This document shows, one piece after another, positions 24,743 through 32,833 of a DNA stretch of 64,000 nucleotides. The number at the start of each line of letters is the position of its first letter. The stretch's first letter is position 1. The stretch spans positions 62,001 to 126,000 of the forward strand of contig NZ_BMML01000019.1 in assembly GCF_014645815.1 (NCBI RefSeq). Direction: 5' to 3'. Source of the stretch: Streptomyces fuscichromogenes. GTDB lineage: Bacteria > Actinomycetota > Actinomycetes > Streptomycetales > Streptomycetaceae. Both the position numbers and the translations under genes were made by a program. The notes under the pieces were generated by a model. The model was not told where the DNA came from. It saw nothing but the letters and a program-made list of their open reading frames with translations, and did no database searches.

Positions 24743-26118
24743 CGATGCGATTCAACCCGCCACCAGGGTGGCCCACGCCGCCCGAGGGCTGGACACCTCC
24801 ACAGGGATGGAAACCCGACCCGGCCTGGCCGGCCCCACCGCCCGGCTGGCAGCTGTTCGTCACCGACGACGCGTCCGCATCGGACAACAGCATCGATGTG
24901 TGCATCACCGTGCCGACCGCCGAGGATCCCGCCGGCCCGACGCCGGGACCACGTCAGTCCAGGCAGGACCAGACATCCGCTGCTCCTCCGACTGCGCAGC
25001 CGGTGAACGGAGTTGACCCCGCGCCGTTGCTGGCCCGTATTGCCGCCCTTGAAGCCGAGCTCGCCACCGCACACAGCGGTGCCCAGGCGATCGATCTCAG
25101 CGACCAGCGCGCACTACAGGACGTCGGCATCTATCGCTACCACCACCCTCTGGAGAACGCTGCAGCCTACAAGGAGCGCATCCACAGCCTCGAAGGGCAG
25201 ATCGACGAGGTCATCAAGAGCGGCCGCGCGATCCTCGCTGCCGACATGTTCACCTTCGACGGATCCCTGGCCCGAGGGCGAAAGCTTGTCGGTGACCTGT
25301 CCAAACTGATGCTGCGGGCCTACAACGCGGAGGCCGACAACTGCGTGCGCTCGCTGCGATCGGGGAACGTGCGCGCCGCGCGGAAGCGCCTGGAGTCGGC
25401 GGTCACCGCGATCGAGAAGCTGGGCGTGATCATGGAGATGCGGATCAACCCCGAGTATCACGCCCTGCGCATCACCGAGCTCGAACTCACTGCAGACTTT
25501 CAGATGAAGGCACAAGAAGAGCGCGAACGCGCCCGCCAGGAACGCCAGCTCCTTCGCGAACAGCGCCGGGCTGAACAGGAGCTGGCCGCCGAGAAAGAGC
25601 GACTCGAGAAGGAACGAGCCCACTACATCAGCGTCCTGGACTCCCTGAGGGCCCAAGGCGACGACACTGCTGTCGCTGAGCTCTCGCTCCGCCTCGCTGA
25701 CATCGAAAAAGCCATCGCAGCCAACGACTACCGCATCGCGAACATCCGCGCCGGCTACGTATACGTCATCTCCAACCTGGGTGCTTTCGGCCCGAACATC
25801 GTCAAGATCGGCATGACCCGCCGCCTCGAGCCGATGGACCGTGTCCGGGAACTCGGCGACGCTTCAGTGCCGTTCCGGTACGACGTCCACGCCATGTTCT
25901 TCTCCGAGGACGCCGTGACACTGGAGTCCGAACTCCACAAGGCGTTCGCCGCGCGCCGCGTCAACTTTGTCAACGAGCGACGCGAGTTCTTCTTCGCCAC
26001 ACCATCCGAGGTGCGAGCACTATTGGCAGACAAGGTAGGCGGCCTGCTCGAATTCACGGAGGAACCCGCGGCTCTTGAGTACTTCCAGAGCCGTAGCCGT
26101 TGGCCGCAGCAGAGCTGA
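24739..26118 (+). CDS. DUF4041 - GIY-YIG (T5orf172/Mug113) nuclease-like protein
   Basis: The 459-residue protein starts with GTG overlapping the upstream stop, or ATG at 24745. The N-terminus carries a Pro/Trp repeat (PPPGWPTPPEGWTPPQGW) over residues 6-40. A DUF4041 region spans about 125-215 (YKERIHSLEGQIDEVIKSGRAI, then FTFDGSLARGRKLVGDLSKL). A long coiled coil runs about 250-325. The C-terminal GIY-YIG-type domain (about 338-430) has GYVYVISNLGAFGPNIVKIG, MTRRLEPMDRVRELG and ESELHKAF...RREFFF, with the expected Tyr, Arg and Glu. Such domains cut DNA in phage and island proteins. With its coiled-coil partner it is a candidate antiviral or island-maintenance nuclease. Confidence 0.85.
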   Translation: MTMRFNPPPGWPTPPEGWTPPQGWKPDPAWPAPPPGWQLFVTDDASASDNSIDVCITVPTAEDPAGPTPGPRQSRQDQTSAAPPTAQPVNGVDPAPLLARIAALEAELATAHSGAQAIDLSDQRALQDVGIYRYHHPLENAAAYKERIHSLEGQIDEVIKSGRAILAADMFTFDGSLARGRKLVGDLSKLMLRAYNAEADNCVRSLRSGNVRAARKRLESAVTAIEKLGVIMEMRINPEYHALRITELELTADFQMKAQEERERARQERQLLREQRRAEQELAAEKERLEKERAHYISVLDSLRAQGDDTAVAELSLRLADIEKAIAANDYRIANIRAGYVYVISNLGAFGPNIVKIGMTRRLEPMDRVRELGDASVPFRYDVHAMFFSEDAVTLESELHKAFAARRVNFVNERREFFFATPSEVRALLADKVGGLLEFTEEPAALEYFQSRSRWPQQS

Positions 26119-26311
26119 GTGCGATCGAAGGGTCAGGGACAGCGCCAGCGACATTGGTGTCCTTCGACTCGGTGCGGGCACACTCCCATCCGCTGCCCTG
26201 GTGCAGCTCGGCGATGCTGTGCGCTACCACGGAGGTGGCTGTGGGGCTCGGTTATTCATCGCTGCTGGTCAAAGCGCCACGCCCCGAGTGTTGGTCTGCG
26301 ACCATGTTCAA

Positions 26312-26620
26312 GTGATCGTGTCGCTCGTGTACCAGGTCACTCGGCATCTTCTGTCTGTTCCAGCGGTGCTGCTGCGGTGCCAGACCGCGAAGGAGGCGGA
26401 ACTGCTGGTCCTGCGGCACGAGAACGCCGTGCTACGACGCCAGCTGCTATAAGACCAATACGGTACGAGTCTGCGGACCGCCTCTGGTTCGTGACCCTGT
26501 CCTCGCTGATCTCGCGCCGCCGCTGGGCCGAAGTCTTCCCGGTCACGCCCAGCACGCTTCTGGCCTGGCACCGCAAGCTCATCGCCCGCCGCTGGGACTA
26601 CTCCGGGGGCCAGTTGGGGG
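26312..26620 (+). pseudogene. 5' remnant of an integrase-core transposase
   Basis: One frame reads VSLVYQVTRHLLSVPAVLL and ELLVLRHENAVLRRQL, then stops at about 26452. A second frame continues IRYESADRLWFVTLSSLIS and WAEVFPVTPSTLLAWHRKLI, until homology ends near 26615. These are the N-terminal blocks of a common Streptomyces transposase with a C-terminal rve integrase core, which is missing. A frameshift and a 3' truncation make it dead. Confidence 0.75.
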
Positions 26621-26727
26621 CGGGCTGGTGGTGGGGGGCGTGCAGGGGCGGAGCGACGGTGCCGTGTGCCGGCCGCCCCGGTTCCGGCGACGGGCGGGTG
26701 AGGTACTCGATGCCTTCCTGTGCCCCG

Positions 26728-27864
26728 TCAGGTGCGGTAGGGGTGTGTCAGGGGCATGGGGGTCCGTGCGATGTCGATGGCGTCCTGGGGGAACTGGGGG
26801 CCGGCGGTGTAGTAGCGCGCCCGGGTGCGGCCGACGGGCTGGAGGACGCCGCCGGCCGTGAGGTCTCGGAGGTCGCGTTGGGCCTGCTGGAGGCTGAGGT
26901 CCTCGGCGTGCTGGTAGCGGGAACGGCGCACGCGTCCGGCCATGGCGACGTCATGGAGTGCGGTGACGGTGCGTTCATCGAGGCCCTGGCTGTCGGCGTA
27001 GCCGACGAGGGAGGTCCAGACATGGCCCGAGCGGGTGAGGCGGCCCTGGACGGTCTGTGCCTGCTGGTGGTAGGCGGTGAGGTTGAATCTGATCCAGCCA
27101 GAAACGTCCTGGTCGGGCTGGTAGTGGCTGCCCCGGTCGTTGAGCTCGCGGTAGTACTCCCATGTGTTGCCCGGTCGGCCCAGCCAGCTCTCGATGGAGG
27201 AGAATTCAGGTGCGAGGACTCCTTCTCTGGCGATCATGAGGGTTTGCAGGGAGCGGGACATACGGCCGTTGCCGTCGGCCCAGGGGTGGATGGAGACCAG
27301 ATGAAGGTGGGCCATGGCGGCCCGCACCAGGGCGTGTGTGCCGTCGCTCTCGTTGAGCCAGTCGACGAGTTCCTGCATCAGACCGGCGACGAGCGGTGCG
27401 TCAGGGGCGGTGTAGGCGGCGATGCTCGGATCGCGGGGGTCGGTGACGTAGACGGGACCCTTGCGCCACTGGCCCGCCGGCCGGCGGATGCTGTGCCGGT
27501 GGCCTTGGAGCATCCAGTGAAGACTGTTGAGTAGGCCCTTGCTGTAGGAGAAGTCCTCGACGTCGTGGAGGGTCTGGATGTAGGTCATCATCCGCTGGTA
27601 GGCGAGAGTCTCCTCCCGGTTCTCCTCCGAGACGTCGACCTCGGTCTCGCCTTCCATGAGGTCCTCGACGTCCACGGTCGACACCTTGAAGCCCTCGATG
27701 GAATTCGAGGCTGCTACCGCGTCTGCGGTGAGGAACTTCCGTAGGCCATCCGTCCACTTCGCGGCGGAGGTCCGCACGGCATGCCGCAATGTCTCGCGCA
27801 TCTGGTCGATCTGATCGAGGACCCGGCGGTCGTCCGTGGTGAGATCAGGCATGGGGAAGAGCAT
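26728..27864 (-). CDS. Fic-family protein (AMP-transferase type) with N-terminal inhibitory motif
   Basis: The 378-residue protein has the complete Fic motif HPWADGNGRMSR at 193-204, so transfer of AMP from ATP to a hydroxyl side chain is expected. S53-N-S-I-E57-G58 matches the inhibitory (S/T)xxxE(G/N) motif of class II Fic proteins, whose glutamate blocks the ATP site. The C-terminus (about 305-365) looks like a winged helix. The start at 27864 is preferred: a -10-like TATATC precedes it by 8 nt and a palindrome overlaps the promoter. No separate antitoxin gene is present. Confidence 0.9.
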   Translation of the reverse strand: MLFPMPDLTTDDRRVLDQIDQMRETLRHAVRTSAAKWTDGLRKFLTADAVAASNSIEGFKVSTVDVEDLMEGETEVDVSEENREETLAYQRMMTYIQTLHDVEDFSYSKGLLNSLHWMLQGHRHSIRRPAGQWRKGPVYVTDPRDPSIAAYTAPDAPLVAGLMQELVDWLNESDGTHALVRAAMAHLHLVSIHPWADGNGRMSRSLQTLMIAREGVLAPEFSSIESWLGRPGNTWEYYRELNDRGSHYQPDQDVSGWIRFNLTAYHQQAQTVQGRLTRSGHVWTSLVGYADSQGLDERTVTALHDVAMAGRVRRSRYQHAEDLSLQQAQRDLRDLTAGGVLQPVGRTRARYYTAGPQFPQDAIDIARTPMPLTHPYRT

Positions 27865-27879
27865 CACCCGACGATATAG

Positions 27880-27899
27880 TGACGCAATCATTACGTCAA
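27880..27899 (-). promoter_or_regulatory. palindromic operator in the fic promoter
   Basis: TGACGCAATCATTACGTCA (27880-27898) is a 19-bp near-perfect palindrome. On the minus strand it covers TTGACG (a -35 candidate at 27894-27899) and the spacer towards TATATC. Binding here would block transcription; the winged helix of the Fic protein itself is one candidate ligand. Confidence 0.55.
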
Positions 27900-28047
27900 A
27901 CGGTTGTGTCCGTGTGCCCGGCCGGGCTTCACGCTCCAGCACGACCAATCTGCCGGCCGGCACCCGCCTGAACCGGGAGCACACGCGTCGTCCCCGCCCG
28001 GGCCGTGATGAGAGTGCGGGTCGTGTCCCTTGCCGTGGTGTAGGGGA

Positions 28048-28682
28048 TCAACTGGCGCGAGTGTTCGGGGTGCTGGGTAGTGTCGGGGCGCTTTCGGGGA
28101 GCTCGCGGTAGATCTCGCCCATGCTGCCTTCCGGGAGGTGGTGGCGGGGGAAGGTGATCCATTCGTCGTGCATCTCGAAGAGCACGGCGGTGACCAACCG
28201 GACCGGCGCGTCGTCGTTGGGGCAAGACCTGGACGACGTCCATCCTGCGCTTGATCTCCCGGTTCACCGGTTCCAGCGGGTTCGTCGACCGGATCTTCTT
28301 CAAGTGCCTGGGCGGGAAGTCCGCGAACGCGGTCAGATCCTCCTTCGCCTCCATCAACATGGCTTTGAACTTGGGGAACTGGGTGCCGAGCATGTCTGCG
28401 ACGGTGTCCAGCTGAGTGCGCACGAGGCCGGCGGTGGGCTGGGTGAAGATCGTGCGGATCGTCTCGGCGGCCATCTCATCGGAATCCCGGTCGATCACAC
28501 CGAAGATGTTCCGCAGGAAATGAACCCTGCACCGCTGCCAGGCAGCGCCGAGCATCACCGTGCGGACGATCCATCCAGCGTGCTGGTCGGTCACGACCAG
28601 GCGGACCCCGGACAGGCCGCGCTCTCGCAGTGAGCGCAGGAACTCCTTCCAGAATGCCTCGCTCCCGCTGTCCCCGACCGGC
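28048..28682 (-). pseudogene. IS256-family transposase remnant (5' deleted, frameshifted)
   Basis: From 28682 the minus strand reads VGDSGSEAFWKEFLRSLRER, VTDQHAGWIVRTV, RCRVHFLRNIFGVI and KIRSTNPLEPVNREIKRR, all IS256 transposase blocks. Near 28226 the frame shifts, after which VRLVTAVLFEMHDEWITFPR and the usual tail run to a stop at 28048. About 150 N-terminal residues are missing. The remnant abuts the integrase fragment. Confidence 0.85.
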
Positions 28683-29234
28683 AAGCGCGAGCGGCCCATG
28701 GTCAAGCCCTGGACCGTGGCCGAGGTCCAACGGTTCATCTCCGGAATGGAGCGGGACCGGCTGTACGCGCCGCTCCTGCTCTCGCTGATGGGGCTGCGGC
28801 CGGCCGAAGTGGTGGGGCTGCGGTGGGCGGATCTCGATCTGAAGCTGGCCACCGTGGAGATGACCAGAATCCGGACGATGAATGGGAACTCCGAGGTGGT
28901 CGAGAAGGACGCCAAGACGGCGGCCGGGGAGCGCGTGCTCCCGTTGCCGGCGTGGGTCCTGGATGCGCTGAAGCAGTTCCGCGCGCGACAGGCTTGCGAG
29001 CGCCTTGCGGCGGGCGAGGGCTACACCGACTCGGGGTATGTCGTCGTCAACGAGCTCGGGATCCCGAGAAACACCCGGCACCTGCGTGAGCACGCGTACG
29101 GGCTCATGAGCGAGCTCAAGATGAGGCGCGTGCGCTTGTACGACGCGCGGCACTCCTGCATGACCTACAGATTCTGTGAGAAAAGTGAGGTAGACGATCT
29201 CACGACCAACCCTCTGACCTGCGATTTTCCCTAA
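28683..29234 (+). pseudogene. tyrosine integrase fragment
   Basis: The catalytic-domain blocks MVKPWTVAEVQRFISGMERD, LMGLRPAEVVGLRWADLDL (first active-site Arg) and VRLYDARHSCMTY (His-x-x-Arg) are present. The arm- and core-binding domains are lost at the junction with the IS256 remnant, and after residue Tyr of SCMTY the sequence becomes unrelated, so the last Arg/His box and the nucleophilic Tyr are missing. It is probably the island's original integrase, now inactive. Confidence 0.85.
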
Positions 29235-29542
29235 GAGCGCAGATTCGGCCCGCGATTCTAGTGATCAAGCCAAATGCCCAGGTCGCAGGGTCTCGACTTT
29301 CTGCGGCTGCTGCTGGTGTGCCGGTTACAGGCGCTTGGCTGTGCGGTCGCGCAGCAGCAGCCACTGACCGGCGTCGGCGCCGCCTGAGCGCGCAGCAGGT
29401 CCGTGCAGCAGTACGGCGTAAGCCGTCCTCTCCGCCTCGCTCGGGGCGGCATACTGGTCTGGCCTCCTGGGTCGGGAACGACCTCGTCATGCCTTTCCAG
29501 GCCCTGTCCGCGTTCGGAGTGCTGAGCATCGGCGAGTAATTG
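29235..29542. other. gene-free stretch between integrase fragment and IS256-type element
   Basis: About 300 bp with no supported gene or clear repeat. Confidence 0.5.
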
Positions 29543-30571
29543 TCAAGACCTGTGGGTTGATCGACTTGTCTGCTGCGATGCGGACTCGTCAGGCTCCGGC
29601 TGCGACGTCAGGGCCTCGGCAAGGCGGTCGACGCCGAATCCGCTGATCAGTAGGCGTTCTTTGCGGTTGCCGGTGAGCAGTTGGCTCCATTGAACGAAGC
29701 CGCCATCGCCGATTTCCAGCCGGTGGCCTGCGATGCTGGTGTGGATCTTGAAGCAGATGCCGGTGTAGTAGCCGCGTCCGGTGGTCCGGTCGGGGTCCTC
29801 GCACACCTGTATTCCTGGCAGCACGGCGAGTTCGTGGCGCATCTGCTCAAGGGTCGGACCAGTCGTGTCCTCCAGAAAGGTCAGTCTGATCTGTGTGTCC
29901 TGTGCCCCGACGTCGGCCATGACGCGGGCGGCGAACCGCAGGTGCTCGGCCAAGTGCCGGTGCTCGAAGAGTTGGTTGCCGGTGTCCCGGCCGGCGGTCA
30001 CCAGGCCGAAGAGCTGGAAGTGGGCGAGGTTCTTCGGACCGTTGAAGCTCTGGGCGCGGGCCACTCGCTGACTGGCCGCCAGCCGGACCGGTGCGTTCGA
30101 ACGCGGATCGGCGGCCAGGGCCAGGGAGCGCCGATGCGATGCCTCCAGCGCCAGTGCGTTCGTCGGGTCGGCGGCCACCTCACTGCCCCGAACAGTCGCG
30201 ATCACCTTGCGTGGATCGACGGTCGCCACGGCCGAATGCGCGGCCAGCGGCACGACCGGGGCGAGCACAAGGACCTCGAAGCCGTCGGGCAACGCCGACA
30301 CCAACGTGTCCTCGGCGCGGCGCAGTGCGGCGAACTCAACCGGCGCTGGGGCCACGAACCGATCGCTGCGATAGCGCCGCATCACCTCGGCCGGCGAGAG
30401 CCGGTCCGCCCGGCGCCGGAAAACCTCCAGCAGCAGTGTGGTCAGATCCGCGCCCGACATCCCGCTGGCCAGCAGTTCCAACAGTTCCGGGCTGTCTGCC
30501 CGTGCCAGAACTCGACGTAACGCCGGGTTGACCGGGACATCTCCGGTGAGGTCATCGCACGTCATGAACAT
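29543..30571 (-). CDS. histidyl-tRNA-synthetase/HisZ-like protein
   Basis: The 342-residue protein resembles the class II synthetase core of HisRS and HisZ. A motif-2-like region reads VRLAASQRVARAQSF then HFQLFGLVTAG. RGYYTGICFKI matches the HisRS signature YYTGxVFE, and DGGFVQWSQLL followed by LLISGFGVDRLAEAL corresponds to motif 3. There is no C-terminal anticodon-binding domain, so it is not a normal HisRS; HisZ-like regulation or amino-acid activation are possibilities. The TGA overlaps the left inverted end. The start is either 30571 or 30565. It follows the transposase gene by 55 bp on the same strand. Confidence 0.72.
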   Translation of the reverse strand: MFMTCDDLTGDVPVNPALRRVLARADSPELLELLASGMSGADLTTLLLEVFRRRADRLSPAEVMRRYRSDRFVAPAPVEFAALRRAEDTLVSALPDGFEVLVLAPVVPLAAHSAVATVDPRKVIATVRGSEVAADPTNALALEASHRRSLALAADPRSNAPVRLAASQRVARAQSFNGPKNLAHFQLFGLVTAGRDTGNQLFEHRHLAEHLRFAARVMADVGAQDTQIRLTFLEDTTGPTLEQMRHELAVLPGIQVCEDPDRTTGRGYYTGICFKIHTSIAGHRLEIGDGGFVQWSQLLTGNRKERLLISGFGVDRLAEALTSQPEPDESASQQTSRSTHRS

Positions 30572-30626
30572 CAAGTATCACGGTTGGGGAATCAGCTGGA
30601 CCAGCGAGTTTCTGACACTTCGACGG

Positions 30627-31880
30627 TCATGCCACCGCAGGCTCAGGGCGCTCGGCCAGGAGGCCGTTCTCGAAACGGGCGCCCGCACGGACCAGGGGCA
30701 CCAGGTGGGCTCCGGTGATTGCCCGCCAGCGGGCCTGGGCGGACTCGACCGGCTTGAACACCATCGCCAGGGCCGCTGCCGGGCTGCCGGCGCCGCGGGT
30801 GACCTTGGTACGGAGTTTGACCGTGGAGGAGGTCGACTCGATGGGGTTCGTGGTCCGCAGGTGGATCCAGTGCTCAGCGGGGAAGTCGTAGAACGCCAGC
30901 AGTTCCTCCTGATCGTCGGTGATCTTCGCGACGGCCTCGGGCCACTTCGTGCCGTAGGTCTTCGCGAATGCCGCGATCGCCTTCTCGGCGTGCGCACGGT
31001 CCTCGGCGTTGTACATCTCCTGCATCGCCTTCGTCGCGCCCGGCTGTGCGGACTTCGGAAGGCAGTTCGTGACATTGCGGGCCTTGTGGACCCAGCACCT
31101 CTGGTGGCGGGCGGCGGGGAACACCTTGGCCAGGGCCTTCCACAGGCCCATCGCGCCGTCGCCGACGACCAACCCGGGGTCGCGCATGCCGCGCCTGCGG
31201 CAGTCGCGCAGCAGGTCGGCCCATGACTCGGTGGACTCGCGCAGGCCCTCGGCCAGCGCGATCAGTTCCTTGGTGCCGTCCAGCCGGACGCCGAGCAGGA
31301 CCAGCACGCAACTGTGCGCCTGCCCGAGCCGAACCTTGGGGTGCACGCCGTCGGCCCACACGTACACATAGTCGCGGTCCGACAGGTCCCGGTCCTGGAA
31401 TGCGGCGTGGTCGTCCTGCCACTGCTTCGTCAGCCGGGTCACGGTCGCCGCGGACAGGCCCGCCGCGCCGCCGAGGAACGGCTCCAGCGCCGGGACGAAG
31501 TCGCCGGTGGACAGACCGTGCAGATACAGCAGCGGCAGCACCTCGGAGATCTTCGGCGACTTGCGGCACCAGGGCGGCAGGATCTTTGAGGAGAACCGCT
31601 TGCGCCCTCCGGTGGCTGCGTCCACCCGCCGGTCGTTCACCCGCGGCGCCTTCACCTCCACCGCCCCGGCCGCGGTGACCACGGTCCGCGGCCGGTGGTA
31701 TCCGTTGCGGACCACCAGACGGCGGCCGGCGCCGTCCGTCTCGGCCGCCAACTCGGCTATGTACTGGTTGACTTCAGCCTCCAGGGCGGCGGCGAGCATC
31801 CGCTGGGCGCCTTCACGCACGATCTCGTCGATCAGGGAGCCGGACTCGGTGGAACCTTCGGCGTTCACTACGCTGAGCAC
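30627..31880 (-). CDS. IS256-family transposase (intact)
   Basis: The 417-residue protein is full length for a Mutator/IS256 DDE transposase. It has YVWADGVHPKVRLG with the first Asp, VVGDGAMGLWKAL with the second, RHQRCWVHKARNV, and HLRTTNPIESTSSTVKLRT with the Glu. No stop or frameshift is visible, so it may be active. It could also supply transposase for the nearby 5'-deleted relative at 28048-28682, although the two are different subgroups. Confidence 0.95.
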   Translation of the reverse strand: MLSVVNAEGSTESGSLIDEIVREGAQRMLAAALEAEVNQYIAELAAETDGAGRRLVVRNGYHRPRTVVTAAGAVEVKAPRVNDRRVDAATGGRKRFSSKILPPWCRKSPKISEVLPLLYLHGLSTGDFVPALEPFLGGAAGLSAATVTRLTKQWQDDHAAFQDRDLSDRDYVYVWADGVHPKVRLGQAHSCVLVLLGVRLDGTKELIALAEGLRESTESWADLLRDCRRRGMRDPGLVVGDGAMGLWKALAKVFPAARHQRCWVHKARNVTNCLPKSAQPGATKAMQEMYNAEDRAHAEKAIAAFAKTYGTKWPEAVAKITDDQEELLAFYDFPAEHWIHLRTTNPIESTSSTVKLRTKVTRGAGSPAAALAMVFKPVESAQARWRAITGAHLVPLVRAGARFENGLLAERPEPAVA

Positions 31881-32051
31881 GGGCGTGCCTTCCCGACCCG
31901 CGCTGCGAACGCGGGCCTACTCGGTGACCATCACAGGATCATTCGGGAAGGTATGCCCTCCGCGTTCCTCCCGAGACTGATCCACAGGTCTTGAGCATTG
32001 CTCAGCATCGGCCCTCCCGGGCTCAATAGGGTCATGCAGTGAAGTACGTGC

Positions 32052-32195
32052 ATGGACGCCATCACCCCCGGCCTGCCCGCCCGCGAAGTCGTCGAACGAG
32101 ACGACTTACGCTGAGCCCTGGCGGAACACGACTTCTCCGCGGCCTTCTCGCTCATCAAGAAGCGGGGCGGCCTGTCGCCGAACCGCATCGCATCG
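32052..32195 (+). pseudogene. N-terminal remnant of an HTH regulator with an internal stop
   Basis: The frame reads MDAITPGLPAREVVERDDLR, then TGA at 32112-32114, and continues ALAEHDFSAAFSLIKKRGGL and SPNRIASAS. This is the beginning of a common Streptomyces XRE-like regulator, cut off where the IS1182 remnant begins. Confidence 0.65.
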
Positions 32196-32649
32196 GCCAG
32201 CACGGTGGGGTCCAGCGCCCGGCGGTGCCTGCCCTTGAGGACGCCGGTGGCCTTCAAGACCTCGCGCACGGCCTCGAACGCCCGGTTCGGGCGGGCGGAA
32301 CGGGCCGGCCGACGGCGACATCAGGCGAGCAGTGACGGGTCGAAGGCCATGGCGTGAAGGCCCCGCGCGCAGGCGGCCTTCCACCTCAGGCCGCACCGCA
32401 GTTCCTGGACCGTCTCGAAGGCCGGCAGCCCGTGCAGCGCCTGCAGCGTGATCACCGAGGCCAGGATCTGCGGCGGCAAGCCGGCTGCCCGTTCGCCGAG
32501 GGGTACATGCCCGCGAACATCTCAGCCGGGGACACGGCACCGCGGTGCCCGGCCAGGAACGCGAACACACTCCCTGCCGGGATCAGGTCCCGACATGTCT
32601 CCCACGCATCCGGCCCGACCATCTCGCCGGCCCACTCACCCATCGCCAC
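32196..32649 (-). pseudogene. IS1182-family transposase remnant
   Basis: The N-terminus MGEWAGEMVGPDAWETCRDL and PAEMFAGMYPSANG is followed by a frameshift to PPQILASVITLQALHGLPAF, LRCGLRWKAACARGLHAMAF and DPSLLA, then a deletion. A third segment reads VREVLKATGVLKGRHRRALD then PTVLADA. These are the DUF772-type N-terminal blocks of IS1182 transposases; the catalytic C-terminal half is gone. Confidence 0.82.
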
Positions 32650-32738
32650 ATGACGAGTCCGGCCCTGCCACGTCAGCGGCAGGGCCGGAATCCAAGATCT
32701 CCGTCAGCCTCATAGGCGGGTGCGTCCCGTCTCCCGGG

Positions 32739-32758
32739 TGGGAGACGAGTGGGAGATG
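32739..32758 (+). repeat. 20-bp end repeat, right (possible integrase arm site)
   Basis: Direct copy of 22184-22203 with two adjacent differences, 121 bp inside the right 87-bp repeat. Confidence 0.5.
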
Positions 32759-32833
32759 ATCATGGCGTGGTGATGCATTCAGGCGCTGGGAAATGCTAGA
32801 TGGCACCGCTCTCCCGCCTCCCCGGCGACGCGC

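Larger units (their letters stand above)
29543..31994. mobile_element. IS256-type element carrying a HisRS-like passenger gene
   Basis: TCAAGACCTGTGG (29543-29555) is exactly inverted at 31982-31994. Between these ends lie an intact IS256-family transposase and a histidyl-tRNA-synthetase-like gene on the same strand. I saw no other inverted pair closer to the transposase. The ends are short, so the exact termini and target duplication are uncertain. Confidence 0.6.

Noticed and set aside
30575..30626. Left end of the IS256 element close to the transposase
   Set aside because: I found no sequence here that is inverted near 31880-32000, whereas a perfect 13-bp match lies at 29543.
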